Below, in pieces: positions 25,648-34,592 of a stretch of 64,000 nucleotides of DNA; position 1 is the first letter of the stretch; each line of letters starts with the position of its first letter. A model generated the notes under the pieces. That model did not search any database. It was not told where the DNA came from and saw only the letters and a list, made by a program, of their open reading frames with translations. The stretch spans positions 1,240,001 through 1,304,000 of the forward strand of contig NZ_CP170485.1 of assembly GCF_052055585.1 (NCBI RefSeq), given 5' to 3'. The position numbers and the translations under genes were made by a program. The stretch is from Oceanicaulis sp052055585 (GTDB lineage Bacteria > Pseudomonadota > Alphaproteobacteria > Caulobacterales > Maricaulaceae).

Positions 25648-28335
25648 CTAGCTCAGGCCGAGAAATTTGGAGGATTTTTGCCACCAGCCGCGTTTGGCGG
25701 GGCGGGCCTCCTGGGAATCACCCTCGTCAGATGCGCTCTGCGCTTCCTCGGGGGCGGTTTCAGCCTTGGGTTCTGGGGCCGGTTCGGCCTTGGCGTCTTG
25801 CTTGTCCAGCTCAGCCTTGGCCTCCTTAACGCTCAGCTCGGCAGGCGCGCTGGCCTGTTCCATGGCTTCACGTGCGGCGACATCGGTATTTTCCGGCTCG
25901 GCCTTCTTGCGGCGCGTGCGACGCTTGGGCTTTGCGGCGTCCGCTTCGGCCGCGTCCTCTTTGGGCGCTTCGCTTTCAGCGGCGACCTCGGTGTCTGGCT
26001 CGACCTTCTTGCGACGCGTACGGCGCTTGGGCTTGGCCGGAGCCTCGTCTTCGGCCGCTGCCGGTTCAGCTTCGGCTTCAGGCGCTGAGGCTTCATCGGC
26101 TTGCGCCGTCTCGTCCGCCGGTTTGGCGCGGGTGCGACGACGACGTTTCGGCTTTGCGGGCGCTTCCTCTTCAGACGTCGCAGCGTCTTCAGAGGCGCTC
26201 AGCTCTTGCGCAGACTCATCGCCGGGCTCTTCAGAGGCGGCTGCCTCTTCCGTCGCCGTTTCGACGCGATCAGCGGGTTTGCGGCGACGACGGCTGGGGC
26301 GCTTGCGACGCGGGGCCGCTTCTTCCTCGCCGTCCTTGGCGCCGAAGGGCTCGGACTCAGACGGTTCGATCACCTGAAGACCGGCGACTTCCTCGTCGGA
26401 GCCGGCATCAGAGGCGTCAGCCCGGGGTTCGTCGTCAGCGCTCTCGAGTGCGGCCTCGGCGTCGTCCTGCGAACCGGCTTCATCATTGCGCTTGCGGCGA
26501 TTGCGACCACCGCGGCGACCGCGACGACGGCGCTTCTTGGAGCCATCGTCATTGGTCTCTTCAGACGCGGACCGGGCCGGGCGGGCTTCGCGCTCGGTCG
26601 CTTCGTCCTCGTCCTCGATCTCGTCGACGTCATCATCCACATCGATTTCGACCGCGTCAGCACTGGTGAGCGGCGTCTCCGCGCGTGCGGCTTCCGCCAC
26701 GGCGCGGGCCTGTTCCCGGCGGCTTTCCAGACGCTCGAGCTGGCAATCGGGACGGATCAGGCTGTCATCGGCATCCACCGTGACGCTCATTTCATAGCGC
26801 GCCTCGATGGCGGTGAGGTGATCACGCTTTTCATTGAGGATGTAGAGCGCGACTTCCGGCGAACAGCGCAGGCGCGCCTTGGCGGTGCGGCCGCGAACGC
26901 CTTCCTCTTCCAGCGTGCGCAGAGCCACGAGCGCGCTCGATTCGATCGAGCGGATATGGCCCGAGCCCTGGCAATGCGGGCACGTGTCCGAAGAGCCTTC
27001 CACCAGCGAGGTGCGGCGACGCTGGCGGCTCATTTCCATCAGGCCGAACTGGGAAATGCGGCCCACCTGCAGGCGGGCGCGGTCGCGCTTGAGCGAATCC
27101 TTCATCTTCTTCTCGACGGCGCGAACATTCTTGTTCTCGTCCATATCGATGAAGTCGATGACCAGAAGGCCGGCGAGGTCGCGCAGACGCATCTGGCGCG
27201 CCGCTTCTTCAGCGGCTTCCATGTTCGTCTTGAGCGCCGTCTGCTCGATATTGCGTTCCTTGGTCGCCTTGCCCGAGTTCACGTCGATGGAAACGAGCGC
27301 TTCGGTCGGGTTGATGACGATGTAGCCGCCGGATTTGAGCTGCGCGATGGGCGAGTGGATCGCCTCGAGCTGGCTTTCCACCTGATGGCGCAGGAAGAGC
27401 GGGGTGGCGTCGCGGTAGTGCTGGACCTTCTTGGCGTGGCTGGGCATCAGCATGCGCATGAAGGCCTTGGCCTCCTTGTACGCGTCCTCACCCTCGACCA
27501 GCACCTCGTCGATCTCCTTGTCATAGAGATCGCGGATCACGCGTTTGACGAGATTGCCTTCCTCATAGATCAGCTTGGGTGCGCTTGATTCCAGCGTCGT
27601 CGTGCGGATCGTCTCCCACAGGCGGATCAGATAGTCGTAATCGCGTTTGATCTCGACTTTGGTACGCGCAGCGCCCGCAGTACGGATGATCAGGCCCATG
27701 CCCTGGGGCACGGCCAGCTCGGACACGGCTGATTTCAGGCGCTTGCGGTCAGACGCATTGGTGATCTTGCGCGAAATGCCGCCGCCGCGAGCGGTGTTCG
27801 GCATCAGCACGCAATAGCGGCCGGCGAGCGACAGATAGGTGGTCAGGGCGGCGCCCTTGTTGCCGCGCTCTTCCTTGGCGACCTGCACCAGCAGCACCTG
27901 ACGGCGCTTGATCACTTCCTGGATCTTGTATTTGCGCAGGAAAGAGCGGCGACGGCGCGCCGCTTCGTCGATCAGATCGTCCTCATCGGGCGCGGGGGCG
28001 TCTTCACCGTCTTCATCGGTGTTGGCGTCTTCGCCCAGATCCGCTGCGACTTCGGCTTCCGCCTCGCGCAGGGCGGCGCGATCCTCATGCGGGATCTGAT
28101 AGTAATCGGGGTGGATCTCGTTGAAGGCGAGAAAGCCGTGCTTGTTGCCGCCATATTCCACGAAGGCCGCCTGAAGCGAGGGCTCTACGCGTGTAACCTT
28201 GGCGAGGTAGATGTTGCCGCGAATGGGCTTCTTGGAAGCCGACTCGAAATCGAATTCCTCAACCCGATTGTTGTCGACAATCACCACCCGGGTCTCTTCC
28301 GGGTGGGCGGCGTCGATCAGCATTTTGCGTGACAT
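25648..28335 (-). CDS. rne: Ribonuclease E/G
   Basis: This 895-residue endonuclease starts mRNA decay and matures rRNA and tRNA. The catalytic half has the start MSRKMLIDAAHPEETRVV, an S1 domain split by an acidic insert (about residues 35-130), the 5'-sensor and DNase I-like parts (GLLVIDFIDMD with catalytic Asp), and the zinc-link CPHCQG near residue 452. The rest, about residues 560-895, is disordered, with alternating acidic stretches and basic blocks such as KPKRRTRRKK, and ends in GWWQKSSKFLGLS. That tail probably binds RNA and degradosome partners. The ATG at 28335 has GGAG 9 bases upstream. Confidence 0.95.
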   Translation of the reverse strand: MSRKMLIDAAHPEETRVVIVDNNRVEEFDFESASKKPIRGNIYLAKVTRVEPSLQAAFVEYGGNKHGFLAFNEIHPDYYQIPHEDRAALREAEAEVAADLGEDANTDEDGEDAPAPDEDDLIDEAARRRRSFLRKYKIQEVIKRRQVLLVQVAKEERGNKGAALTTYLSLAGRYCVLMPNTARGGGISRKITNASDRKRLKSAVSELAVPQGMGLIIRTAGAARTKVEIKRDYDYLIRLWETIRTTTLESSAPKLIYEEGNLVKRVIRDLYDKEIDEVLVEGEDAYKEAKAFMRMLMPSHAKKVQHYRDATPLFLRHQVESQLEAIHSPIAQLKSGGYIVINPTEALVSIDVNSGKATKERNIEQTALKTNMEAAEEAARQMRLRDLAGLLVIDFIDMDENKNVRAVEKKMKDSLKRDRARLQVGRISQFGLMEMSRQRRRTSLVEGSSDTCPHCQGSGHIRSIESSALVALRTLEEEGVRGRTAKARLRCSPEVALYILNEKRDHLTAIEARYEMSVTVDADDSLIRPDCQLERLESRREQARAVAEAARAETPLTSADAVEIDVDDDVDEIEDEDEATEREARPARSASEETNDDGSKKRRRRGRRGGRNRRKRNDEAGSQDDAEAALESADDEPRADASDAGSDEEVAGLQVIEPSESEPFGAKDGEEEAAPRRKRPSRRRRKPADRVETATEEAAASEEPGDESAQELSASEDAATSEEEAPAKPKRRRRTRAKPADETAQADEASAPEAEAEPAAAEDEAPAKPKRRTRRKKVEPDTEVAAESEAPKEDAAEADAAKPKRRTRRKKAEPENTDVAAREAMEQASAPAELSVKEAKAELDKQDAKAEPAPEPKAETAPEEAQSASDEGDSQEARPAKRGWWQKSSKFLGLS

Positions 28336-28857
28336 TAAAAAACGCTCCATACCGCACGCCGAGAGCCGCTCTCGACAAGGAGGCGGCGTCAGACATGCAG
28401 CGATTGTGGATGGAACGCGCTCGGCGGCGATCTGTTCTTAATAAAGATGATCTCGCGGCGGGAGCGCGCATCATGGGTCTGTCCTTAACCGGGCAGGGGC
28501 GGTTCTGATTCGAACTGTCACCCATGCGCCAGCTGTTCTGGCTTGTGGCGCCGGCGGCGGGCGTGAGCCCTCCCGCGTCGTCCAGAAATCTGTTTGGTCT
28601 GAAGATTTGCGCCGGAGCGCGGATCTTCAAGGGTCTTCGGTGCAGGCGGCGCGCGGACGCGTCCGTTCCTGACTGTCGAACATAATCACATTGCACGAGA
28701 ATGTCGCCAATGAAAAGCGAGCTTCGCCGTGTTAGAGTCTCGTAAAGGACTCGCTAACCGAATCTCAAGGCGTGTCGTATTATGTTGTCGCAGACTGGAG
28801 TTTTGCGCGCTCTGAAATGACGCAAAACCCGCTTGGGACCTCGGGATGGTGGTGGTC
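28336..28857. other. Long divergent intergenic region with the rne leader and the amidase promoter
   Basis: About 520 bp separate rne from the amidase gene. No ORF here is convincing. The half next to rne is GC-rich and should fold, as expected of a long RNase E 5' leader, which in other bacteria mediates autoregulation. Next to the amidase there is an inverted repeat, TTTTGCG (28801-28807) with CGCAAAA (28821-28827). Specific promoters cannot be fixed by eye. Confidence 0.5.
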
Positions 28858-30081
28858 ATGATGCGATTGATGGCGAATGTTGTCGCTTGCGCCCTGGCGT
28901 TGACCTCAGGGTCGGCGTTCGCGTCCGACATAACCAAAGTCCGCTTTGGCGCCTATGAAACGCATACCCGCATCGTCATCGAGAGCGAAACGCCGCTTGA
29001 TTCCCGCGCCTTTACGCTGGCCGAACCTGTCTCCCGTCTGGTGGTCTCCTTTGACCAGGCCGGTTGGGATGTGCCCGAGCTGCCGAACCGTCAGGGGCAG
29101 GGCGATGGGCTGGTCGGACGCTTCCAGTTTGACGGGCAGGCGGGCGCGCCGCGCCTGGTGTTCGCGCTGAACGAGCCGTCTACGGTTGATCATCATTTCT
29201 CTCTGGATCCGGACGGCGGCGGCTATCGCACGGTCGTGGACCTCATTCCGGTGGGTTCAAGCACTTTCCAGCAAGTGTCGGGCTTCCCGTCCGAGACGAC
29301 CAATATGGCGCAGTTTCTTGTGGAAAACGCAGTGGTCTCCGCGGCGCCGCCGGCTTGTGAGGCCGTGCGCGTGGTGATCGACCCTGGCCATGGCGGACGT
29401 GATCCGGGCGCTCTGGCGCGCTTTGGTGGCGGCGACGAGGCGGATGTGAACCTCGCGGCGGGCCTTGTGCTGCGCGATATTCTGAACGCGACCGGCCGTT
29501 ATGAAGTCATCATGACGCGGGATCGCGATGTGTTTGTGGACCTGTATGACCGGGTCGAGATCGCGCGTCAGGCGGAAGCAGACCTGTTTATCTCGTTGCA
29601 TGCCGACTCGGCGGGCTCATCTTCTACGCCTGAAGGGGCGACGGTGTACTCCATGAACCACCGCGCCGTTGACCGGGCGCGCTCGCGCGCCATCAGCCAG
29701 GGCGACTGGGTGGATTCCAACCGTCCTGAAGAGGTCTCGCGTATCCTTGTTGAAATGTCGCTGACCAACAAGGAAAGCCAGTCTGAACGCTTCGCTGACG
29801 CCCTGCGCACCGAAGTGGGACGGGTGAACCCCTTGTTCCGGGATACGGCGATGCGCGCGAACTTTGCCGTCCTCATTGATGCGGAAGTGCCTGCGGTGCT
29901 GTTCGAGATGGGCTTTCTGACGAACCGCAATGACGCCAATCGTCTGAACAGCGCGACAGACCGGCGTCGTCTGATGCAGTCTGCCGCCGCAGCGATCGAT
30001 GCGCATTTCGCCCATTGTCAGGGCGGCGAGGGCGAGCGTTACATTGCCCAGAACAACACGTCCGCCTCCAGCACCCGCTGA
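28858..30081 (+). CDS. N-acetylmuramoyl-L-alanine amidase, AmiC type
   Basis: The 407-residue protein has a signal peptide, an AMIN domain (about residues 25-135: ITKVRFGAYETHTRIVIESETPLDSRAFTL), which targets it to the division site, and an amidase_3 domain: VVIDPGHGGRDPGA with the first zinc His near residue 170, a zinc Glu in the DEADVNLAA segment, LFISLHADSA with the second His, and LFEMGFLTNRNDAN with the catalytic Glu. It cuts the peptide off peptidoglycan during cell separation. Several ATGs lie close together (28846, 28858, 28861, 28870); I chose 28858. PBP1A follows on the same strand. Confidence 0.93.
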   Translation: MMRLMANVVACALALTSGSAFASDITKVRFGAYETHTRIVIESETPLDSRAFTLAEPVSRLVVSFDQAGWDVPELPNRQGQGDGLVGRFQFDGQAGAPRLVFALNEPSTVDHHFSLDPDGGGYRTVVDLIPVGSSTFQQVSGFPSETTNMAQFLVENAVVSAAPPACEAVRVVIDPGHGGRDPGALARFGGGDEADVNLAAGLVLRDILNATGRYEVIMTRDRDVFVDLYDRVEIARQAEADLFISLHADSAGSSSTPEGATVYSMNHRAVDRARSRAISQGDWVDSNRPEEVSRILVEMSLTNKESQSERFADALRTEVGRVNPLFRDTAMRANFAVLIDAEVPAVLFEMGFLTNRNDANRLNSATDRRRLMQSAAAAIDAHFAHCQGGEGERYIAQNNTSASSTR

Positions 30082-30106
30082 TCTGGCCTCTTATCTGCAT
30101 AGACCA

Positions 30107-30166
30107 TTGGGTTGACGGCCAACCCACGCCATAATAGCGCCATCTGCGGGCGTAATAAGGCGTGGG
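30107..30166. repeat. Palindromic leader upstream of mrcA
   Basis: One short hairpin, TGGGTTG (30108-30114) with CAACCCA (30120-30126), overlaps a longer near-palindrome whose outer arms are CCCACGCC (30123-30130) and GGCGTGGG (30159-30166). About 14 of 19 bases pair in the long one. It ends 35 bp before the mrcA start and has no T tract, so it looks regulatory, not a terminator. Confidence 0.5.
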
Positions 30167-30200
30167 CGGGCAGGCCTTGCGCGCCGTCTAAGAGGGCAAG

Positions 30201-32729
30201 ATGAAGCTGTTGAGTTGGAAAAACGCGTTGCGCGCGCTGATTTGGGGCGTGAGCGCGGCGGTGGTGCTGGGCGTGATCGGCGTCATTGCAGGCGCGGTCT
30301 ATGTGGTCCGGGTCACCGATGACCTTCCCGATTACCAGCAGCTGGCGGAATACGAACCGCCGATCATGAGCCGGGTTCATGCGGGCGATGGCCGTCTGAT
30401 CCAGGAATACGCGATCGAGCACCGCGTCTTTGTCCCGATCGAGAACATCCCGCCGCTGGTGATCGACGCCTATCTGTCGGCCGAGGACAAGAATTTCTAC
30501 AATCACGGCGGCGTGGATTATCTGGGCATGGTCCGGGGCGGCATTCGCTCGATCATTTCCCGGATCCGCAATCCCAACGCAGCGCTTCAGTCTGGCTCCA
30601 CCATCACCCAGCAGGTGGCCAAGAACTTCCTGTTCAGCTCTGACCAGCGCATTGATCGCAAGATCCGCGAAATCGTCATCGCGCGCCGCATGGAGCGCGC
30701 CTTCACCAAGGACCAGATCCTCGAGCTCTATCTCAACGAGATATATCTGGGGAACCGCGCCTATGGCATTGCGGCTGCGGCGCTGAATTATTTCGACAAG
30801 TCGCTGGACGAGCTGGAACTGCATGAAGCGGCCTATCTGGCCGCTCTGCCCAAAGGGCCCAGCAATTACCACCCCACTCGCAACACCGAAGAAGCCATCG
30901 GGCGTCGCAACTGGGTGATCTCGCGCATGATCGCTAATGGCGTGGTCAGCCGTGAGGCTGGCGAGGCGGCGATGGAAATGCCGCTCGAAACCACCGAGCG
31001 TCTGGACGGCGACGAGTATCTGGCGGCTGAGTATTTCGTCGAGCAGGTGCGTCGCGAGGTCTTCAACCGCTACGGTCAGGATCAGCTGTATGAAGGCGGT
31101 CTGTCGATCCGCACCACGCTGGACACCCGGATGCAGCTTGCAGCCCGTCAGGCCCTGCGCAACGGCCTTGAGGACTATGACCGGCGTCACGGCTATCGCG
31201 GTCCTGTCACGACGCTCGAGAATTTCGACGCCTGGCCGGATCAGCTGTCCGAGATCGAGCCGCCTGCGGATATGGATGAGGGCTGGCGTCTGGCGGTTGT
31301 GCTGGAGCTGACGGATTCAGACGCCATGATCGGCTTTGCAGATCGTAGCCGGGGCCGCATCCCGCTCTACGCCCTGGCCTGGGCGCGCGAACCGCGTCGG
31401 GATGAGAACGGCTTCCCGCGCACGGGCGGCGCGATCAATCGGCCGTCCGACGCGCTGGAGCTTGGTGATGTGGTGATCGTTGAGGATCTCGTCGCCGAGG
31501 ATGCTCCCGAGCAAACGGTCGAGGATGATCACTATGGCCTGCGTCAGCTGCCGGCGGTGAATGGCGGCATCGTGGCGATTGACCCGTTCACCGGACGGGT
31601 CCTGGCCATGGTCGGCGGCTATTCCTTCCAGCACAGCCAGTTCAACCGCGCGGTTCAGGCGCGTCGTCAGCCGGGCTCCTCCTTCAAGCCCTTCGTCTAT
31701 GCGGCTGCGTTGGAAAACGGCTACACGCCCGTCTCCATCATTCTGGACGCGCCGTTTGTGGCGTCCGGCGATGCGGAGATGCGGTTCTATCGTCCGCAGA
31801 ACTATTCGGAAGTCTTCTACGGGCCCTCGACCCTGCGTCGCGGGCTGGAGCTGTCGCGGAACGTCATGACCGTGCGTCTGGCGCAGGATATGGGCATGGC
31901 GCCGATCGTGGATATTGGCGAGCGCACCGGCATCTATGATGACCTGCAACCGACCCTCGCCATGTCGCTGGGGGCGGGGGAGACCACCCTGATGCGGCTG
32001 ATTGGCGCCTATGGCGCGCTGGTCAATGGCGGCCGTCTGATCGAGCCGGCCCTGATTGACCGGGTCCAGGACCGTTCGGGCGACACCATCTACATCCATG
32101 ACGAGCGTGAGTGCGTCGGGTGCGCCGTTCCGGGCGGTTATGATCCGTCCCTGCATGAGCCGCGCCTGCCCGAGCTTGGCGAACAGGTCATCGACCCTGT
32201 GACCTCCTATCAGATCGTGCACATGCTTGAAGGCGCGGTGGAGCGCGGCACTGCGACGGCGCTGCGCTCTCTGGGGCGTCCGCTGGGCGGCAAGACCGGC
32301 ACCACCAACGACTTCCATGACGCCTGGTTCGTGGGCTTCAGCCCGGACCTGGTCGTGGGCGTCTATGTGGGCTTTGACAATCCGCGTCCTCTGGGCTCGG
32401 GCGAGGCGGGCGGCCGTGTGGCGGCGCCTGTGGCGGCTGAATTCCTGGGCACGGCGCTTGAGACCTATTCCGTCGCTCCTTTCCGGGTGCCGGACGGGGT
32501 GAGCCTGGCGCCGATTGATCGCGAGACCGGCGAACCGGGCGTGATCGGTCGCCCCGGCGTGATCCTTGAGGCGTTCAAGCCGGGCACCGAGCCGCAACGC
32601 GGCCAGAGTGCAGCGGAAGAAACCCTCAGCTTTGGCGCCAATGCCTTGGGGATTGATTTCTCCGATGGCAACCAGCCCGATACGCCCGATGATGAAGAGG
32701 AAGAGGATGCACTGGGCGGGCTTTACTAG
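30201..32729 (+). CDS. mrcA: Penicillin-binding protein 1A
   Basis: This 842-residue bifunctional synthase polymerises and cross-links peptidoglycan. It has an N-terminal membrane anchor, a GT51 glycosyltransferase domain (AEDKNFYNHGGVD near residue 95, GSTITQQVAKNF, RKIREIVIARRMER, LELYLNEIYLGNRAYG), and a transpeptidase domain with SxxK as GSSFKPF near residue 491, SxN as LSRNVMT near 552 and KTG as GGKTGTTNDFHDAW near 697. The tail is acidic. AAGAGGG precedes the ATG. It follows the amidase in the same direction. Confidence 0.96.
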   Translation: MKLLSWKNALRALIWGVSAAVVLGVIGVIAGAVYVVRVTDDLPDYQQLAEYEPPIMSRVHAGDGRLIQEYAIEHRVFVPIENIPPLVIDAYLSAEDKNFYNHGGVDYLGMVRGGIRSIISRIRNPNAALQSGSTITQQVAKNFLFSSDQRIDRKIREIVIARRMERAFTKDQILELYLNEIYLGNRAYGIAAAALNYFDKSLDELELHEAAYLAALPKGPSNYHPTRNTEEAIGRRNWVISRMIANGVVSREAGEAAMEMPLETTERLDGDEYLAAEYFVEQVRREVFNRYGQDQLYEGGLSIRTTLDTRMQLAARQALRNGLEDYDRRHGYRGPVTTLENFDAWPDQLSEIEPPADMDEGWRLAVVLELTDSDAMIGFADRSRGRIPLYALAWAREPRRDENGFPRTGGAINRPSDALELGDVVIVEDLVAEDAPEQTVEDDHYGLRQLPAVNGGIVAIDPFTGRVLAMVGGYSFQHSQFNRAVQARRQPGSSFKPFVYAAALENGYTPVSIILDAPFVASGDAEMRFYRPQNYSEVFYGPSTLRRGLELSRNVMTVRLAQDMGMAPIVDIGERTGIYDDLQPTLAMSLGAGETTLMRLIGAYGALVNGGRLIEPALIDRVQDRSGDTIYIHDERECVGCAVPGGYDPSLHEPRLPELGEQVIDPVTSYQIVHMLEGAVERGTATALRSLGRPLGGKTGTTNDFHDAWFVGFSPDLVVGVYVGFDNPRPLGSGEAGGRVAAPVAAEFLGTALETYSVAPFRVPDGVSLAPIDRETGEPGVIGRPGVILEAFKPGTEPQRGQSAAEETLSFGANALGIDFSDGNQPDTPDDEEEEDALGGLY

Positions 32730-32758
32730 CCTTTTGCATCTGCGCTTCCGAACCTAAC

Positions 32759-32789
32759 AGGCGCAGTCCCTTGTCCGGGGGCTGCGCCT
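32759..32789 (+). terminator. Hairpin downstream of mrcA
   Basis: The arms AGGCGCAG and CTGCGCCT enclose a GC-rich centre. Only a weak T tract follows (CGTTTATC), so it may be a weak terminator between mrcA and prfB. Confidence 0.5.
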
Positions 32790-32842
32790 CGTTTATCGAC
32801 CCCTTCCAGAAATGTCCTTCCCAGACCATCAGGAGATCCGCC

Positions 32843-33956
32843 ATGCGCGCCGAGATCGCTGAACTCAAAGACGCCATCGAACAGTCCACCGCCTTGCTAC
32901 GGAGGCGTCTTTGACTGGCCTACGGCCGAGAAAAGACTGGATGAACTGAACGCCAAGGCGGAAGACCCCACGCTGTGGGACCGGCCGACCGAGGCCCAGG
33001 CGCTCATGCGGGAGCGCAACCGCCTTGATCAGTCCATGACCGAGGTGAAGGAGATCGATGCGGATCTCGCCGACACCCTCGAGCTTGCTGAAATGGCGGA
33101 GATGGAGGGCGATGACGACCTCTATCAGGACGCGACCGAGGCCCTGAAAGGGCTCCGCGCGCGCGCGGGCAAGGCCGAGCTGCAGGCGCTTCTGTCCGGG
33201 GAAGCGGATGGCAATGACAGCTATCTGGAGATTCACCCGGGCGCGGGCGGCACCGAGGCGCAGGACTGGGCCTCCATGCTGGCGCGCATGTACACCCGCT
33301 GGGCCGAGAAATCGGGCTACAAGGTCGAGGTGATCGAAGCGCAGGCGGGCGAAGAGGCCGGGCTGAAATCCATCACCATTCTGGTGAAAGGCGAGAACGC
33401 CTATGGCTGGCTGAAGACCGAAGCCGGCGTGCACCGTCTGGTGCGGATTTCGCCTTATGACAGCTCGGGGCGCCGCCATACAAGCTTCGCCTCGGTCTGG
33501 ACCTATCCGCTGGTGGATGACGCCATTGAGATCGAGATCGAGGACAAGGATGTCCGCACCGACACCTATCGCGCCTCAGGCGCGGGTGGTCAGCACATCA
33601 ACAAGACCGATTCCGCCGTCCGACTGACCCACGAGCCGACCGGCATCGTCGTGGCCTGTCAGACCGATCGCTCCCAGCACAAGAACCGGGCGAACGCCTG
33701 GACCATGCTGCGCGCCCGTCTGTACGAGCTTGAGCTGCAAAAGCGCGAGGAAGCGGCGCAAGCCGATGCGGATTCCAAGACCGATATCGGCTGGGGCCAC
33801 CAGATCCGCTCTTACGTCCTGCAGCCCTATCAGATGGTCAAGGATCTGCGCACCCAGGTGGAGACGTCCGACACCCAGGGCGTGCTCGATGGTGATCTGG
33901 ATGACTTCATGGCTGCGGCTCTGGCGCAGCGTGTGGGCAAGACCGACGAGGACTGA
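32843..33956 (+). CDS. prfB: Peptide chain release factor 2, with programmed +1 frameshift
   Basis: RF2 reads UGA and UAA stops. Frame 1 runs from ATG 32843 to CTT TGA at 32909-32914; a +1 shift at CTT continues as GAC TGG to the stop at 33956, giving about 370 residues. Downstream are RISPYDSSGRRHTSF (the SPF-type anticodon tripeptide, here SPY) and the catalytic GGQ in GAGGQHINKTDSAVRLTH. A ribosome binding site (AGGAG) lies before the ATG. This is not a damaged gene: the in-frame UGA is the autoregulatory sensor of RF2 level. Confidence 0.96.
32902..32915 (+). promoter_or_regulatory. prfB programmed frameshift site
   Basis: The slippery CTT TGA C is preceded by an internal Shine-Dalgarno-like GGAGG at 32901-32905, three bases before CTT. 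The spacing equals that in E. coli prfB. When RF2 is scarce, the pause at UGA lets the ribosome slip +1. Confidence 0.93.
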
Positions 33957-33979
33957 GGCTCCGTTCACCTCAGGAAATG

Positions 33980-34010
33980 AAAAGGGCCGGTGCATCGCAC
34001 CGGCCCTTTT
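33980..34010. terminator. Bidirectional terminator between prfB and bactofilin
   Basis: The arms AAAAGGGCCGGTGC and GCACCGGCCCTTTT enclose a 3-base loop between two convergent genes. Confidence 0.9.
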
Positions 34011-34031
34011 GCATTCAGTCTGTCACAAGTC

Positions 34032-34592
34032 TCAGGACTTCGACGTGAAGGGGTCGTTGGCGACCGCCTTGTCAGAGCTTGCAGCAGCGGCCGCCGGCGG
34101 CGGCGTGGTGGAGGACGCTGAAGACGAGCTCGTCGGGGCTGCGCTCTGAGCTGCCGGTTTCGCAGCAGCGGGCGAGGGTTTTGCGTCCGACAGCGGGTCG
34201 GAGGAGCGTTTGCACAGGCCGTCGAAATACGCGCCGCTCTCGATAGCGAGGGTCGCGTGGATGACGTCGCCTTCAACGCGTGCGGTCGAGGACAGCTGAA
34301 CCTGACGGGCGCGAACGGAGCCGTTCACACGACCGCGGATCACCACGTTCTCGGCGACCACTTCGCCCTTGATGGAGGCTTCCTCGCCAATGGTCAGGTC
34401 GGTGGCGCGAACATCGCCTTCAACTGTGCCGTCCAGCTGCACTTCGCCATCAGAGACGATGGAGCCGATGATCTTCAGATCGGAGCTCAGGATGGAAGGG
34501 GCTTTGGCTTTCATGGCGGACCTCTTGGTCGGAGCAGGAGCGGCGGCGGCTGCAGGGTTGTCGCTGGGGGGCGTATCTTTTTTAGTGAACAT
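34032..34592 (-). CDS. Bactofilin (polymer-forming cytoskeletal protein)
   Basis: The 186-residue protein has the bactofilin core (about residues 35-130): ILSSDLKIIGSIVSDGEVQLDGTVEGDVRATDLTIGEEASIKGEVVAENVVIRGRVNGSVRARQVQL, a beta-helix that polymerises without nucleotide. Flanking parts are low-complexity Ala/Pro/Ser. Bactofilins in stalked and budding Alphaproteobacteria recruit cell-wall enzymes for stalk or bud shape. Its start overlaps the end of the M23 peptidase gene by 11 bp, matching a known bactofilin-hydrolase gene pairing. Confidence 0.94.
   Translation of the reverse strand: MFTKKDTPPSDNPAAAAAPAPTKRSAMKAKAPSILSSDLKIIGSIVSDGEVQLDGTVEGDVRATDLTIGEEASIKGEVVAENVVIRGRVNGSVRARQVQLSSTARVEGDVIHATLAIESGAYFDGLCKRSSDPLSDAKPSPAAAKPAAQSAAPTSSSSASSTTPPPAAAAASSDKAVANDPFTSKS

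Noticed and set aside
26101..27588. 495-residue plus-strand ORF opposite rne
   Set aside because: It is an antisense shadow of RNase E.
28505..28530. Bases resembling a tRNA T-loop (ATTCGAAC)
   Set aside because: The flanking stem does not pair and no anticodon or acceptor arm can be found.
32843..32914. prfB read as a frameshifted pseudogene
   Set aside because: The shift is at the known CTT TGA C programmed site with an internal Shine-Dalgarno.
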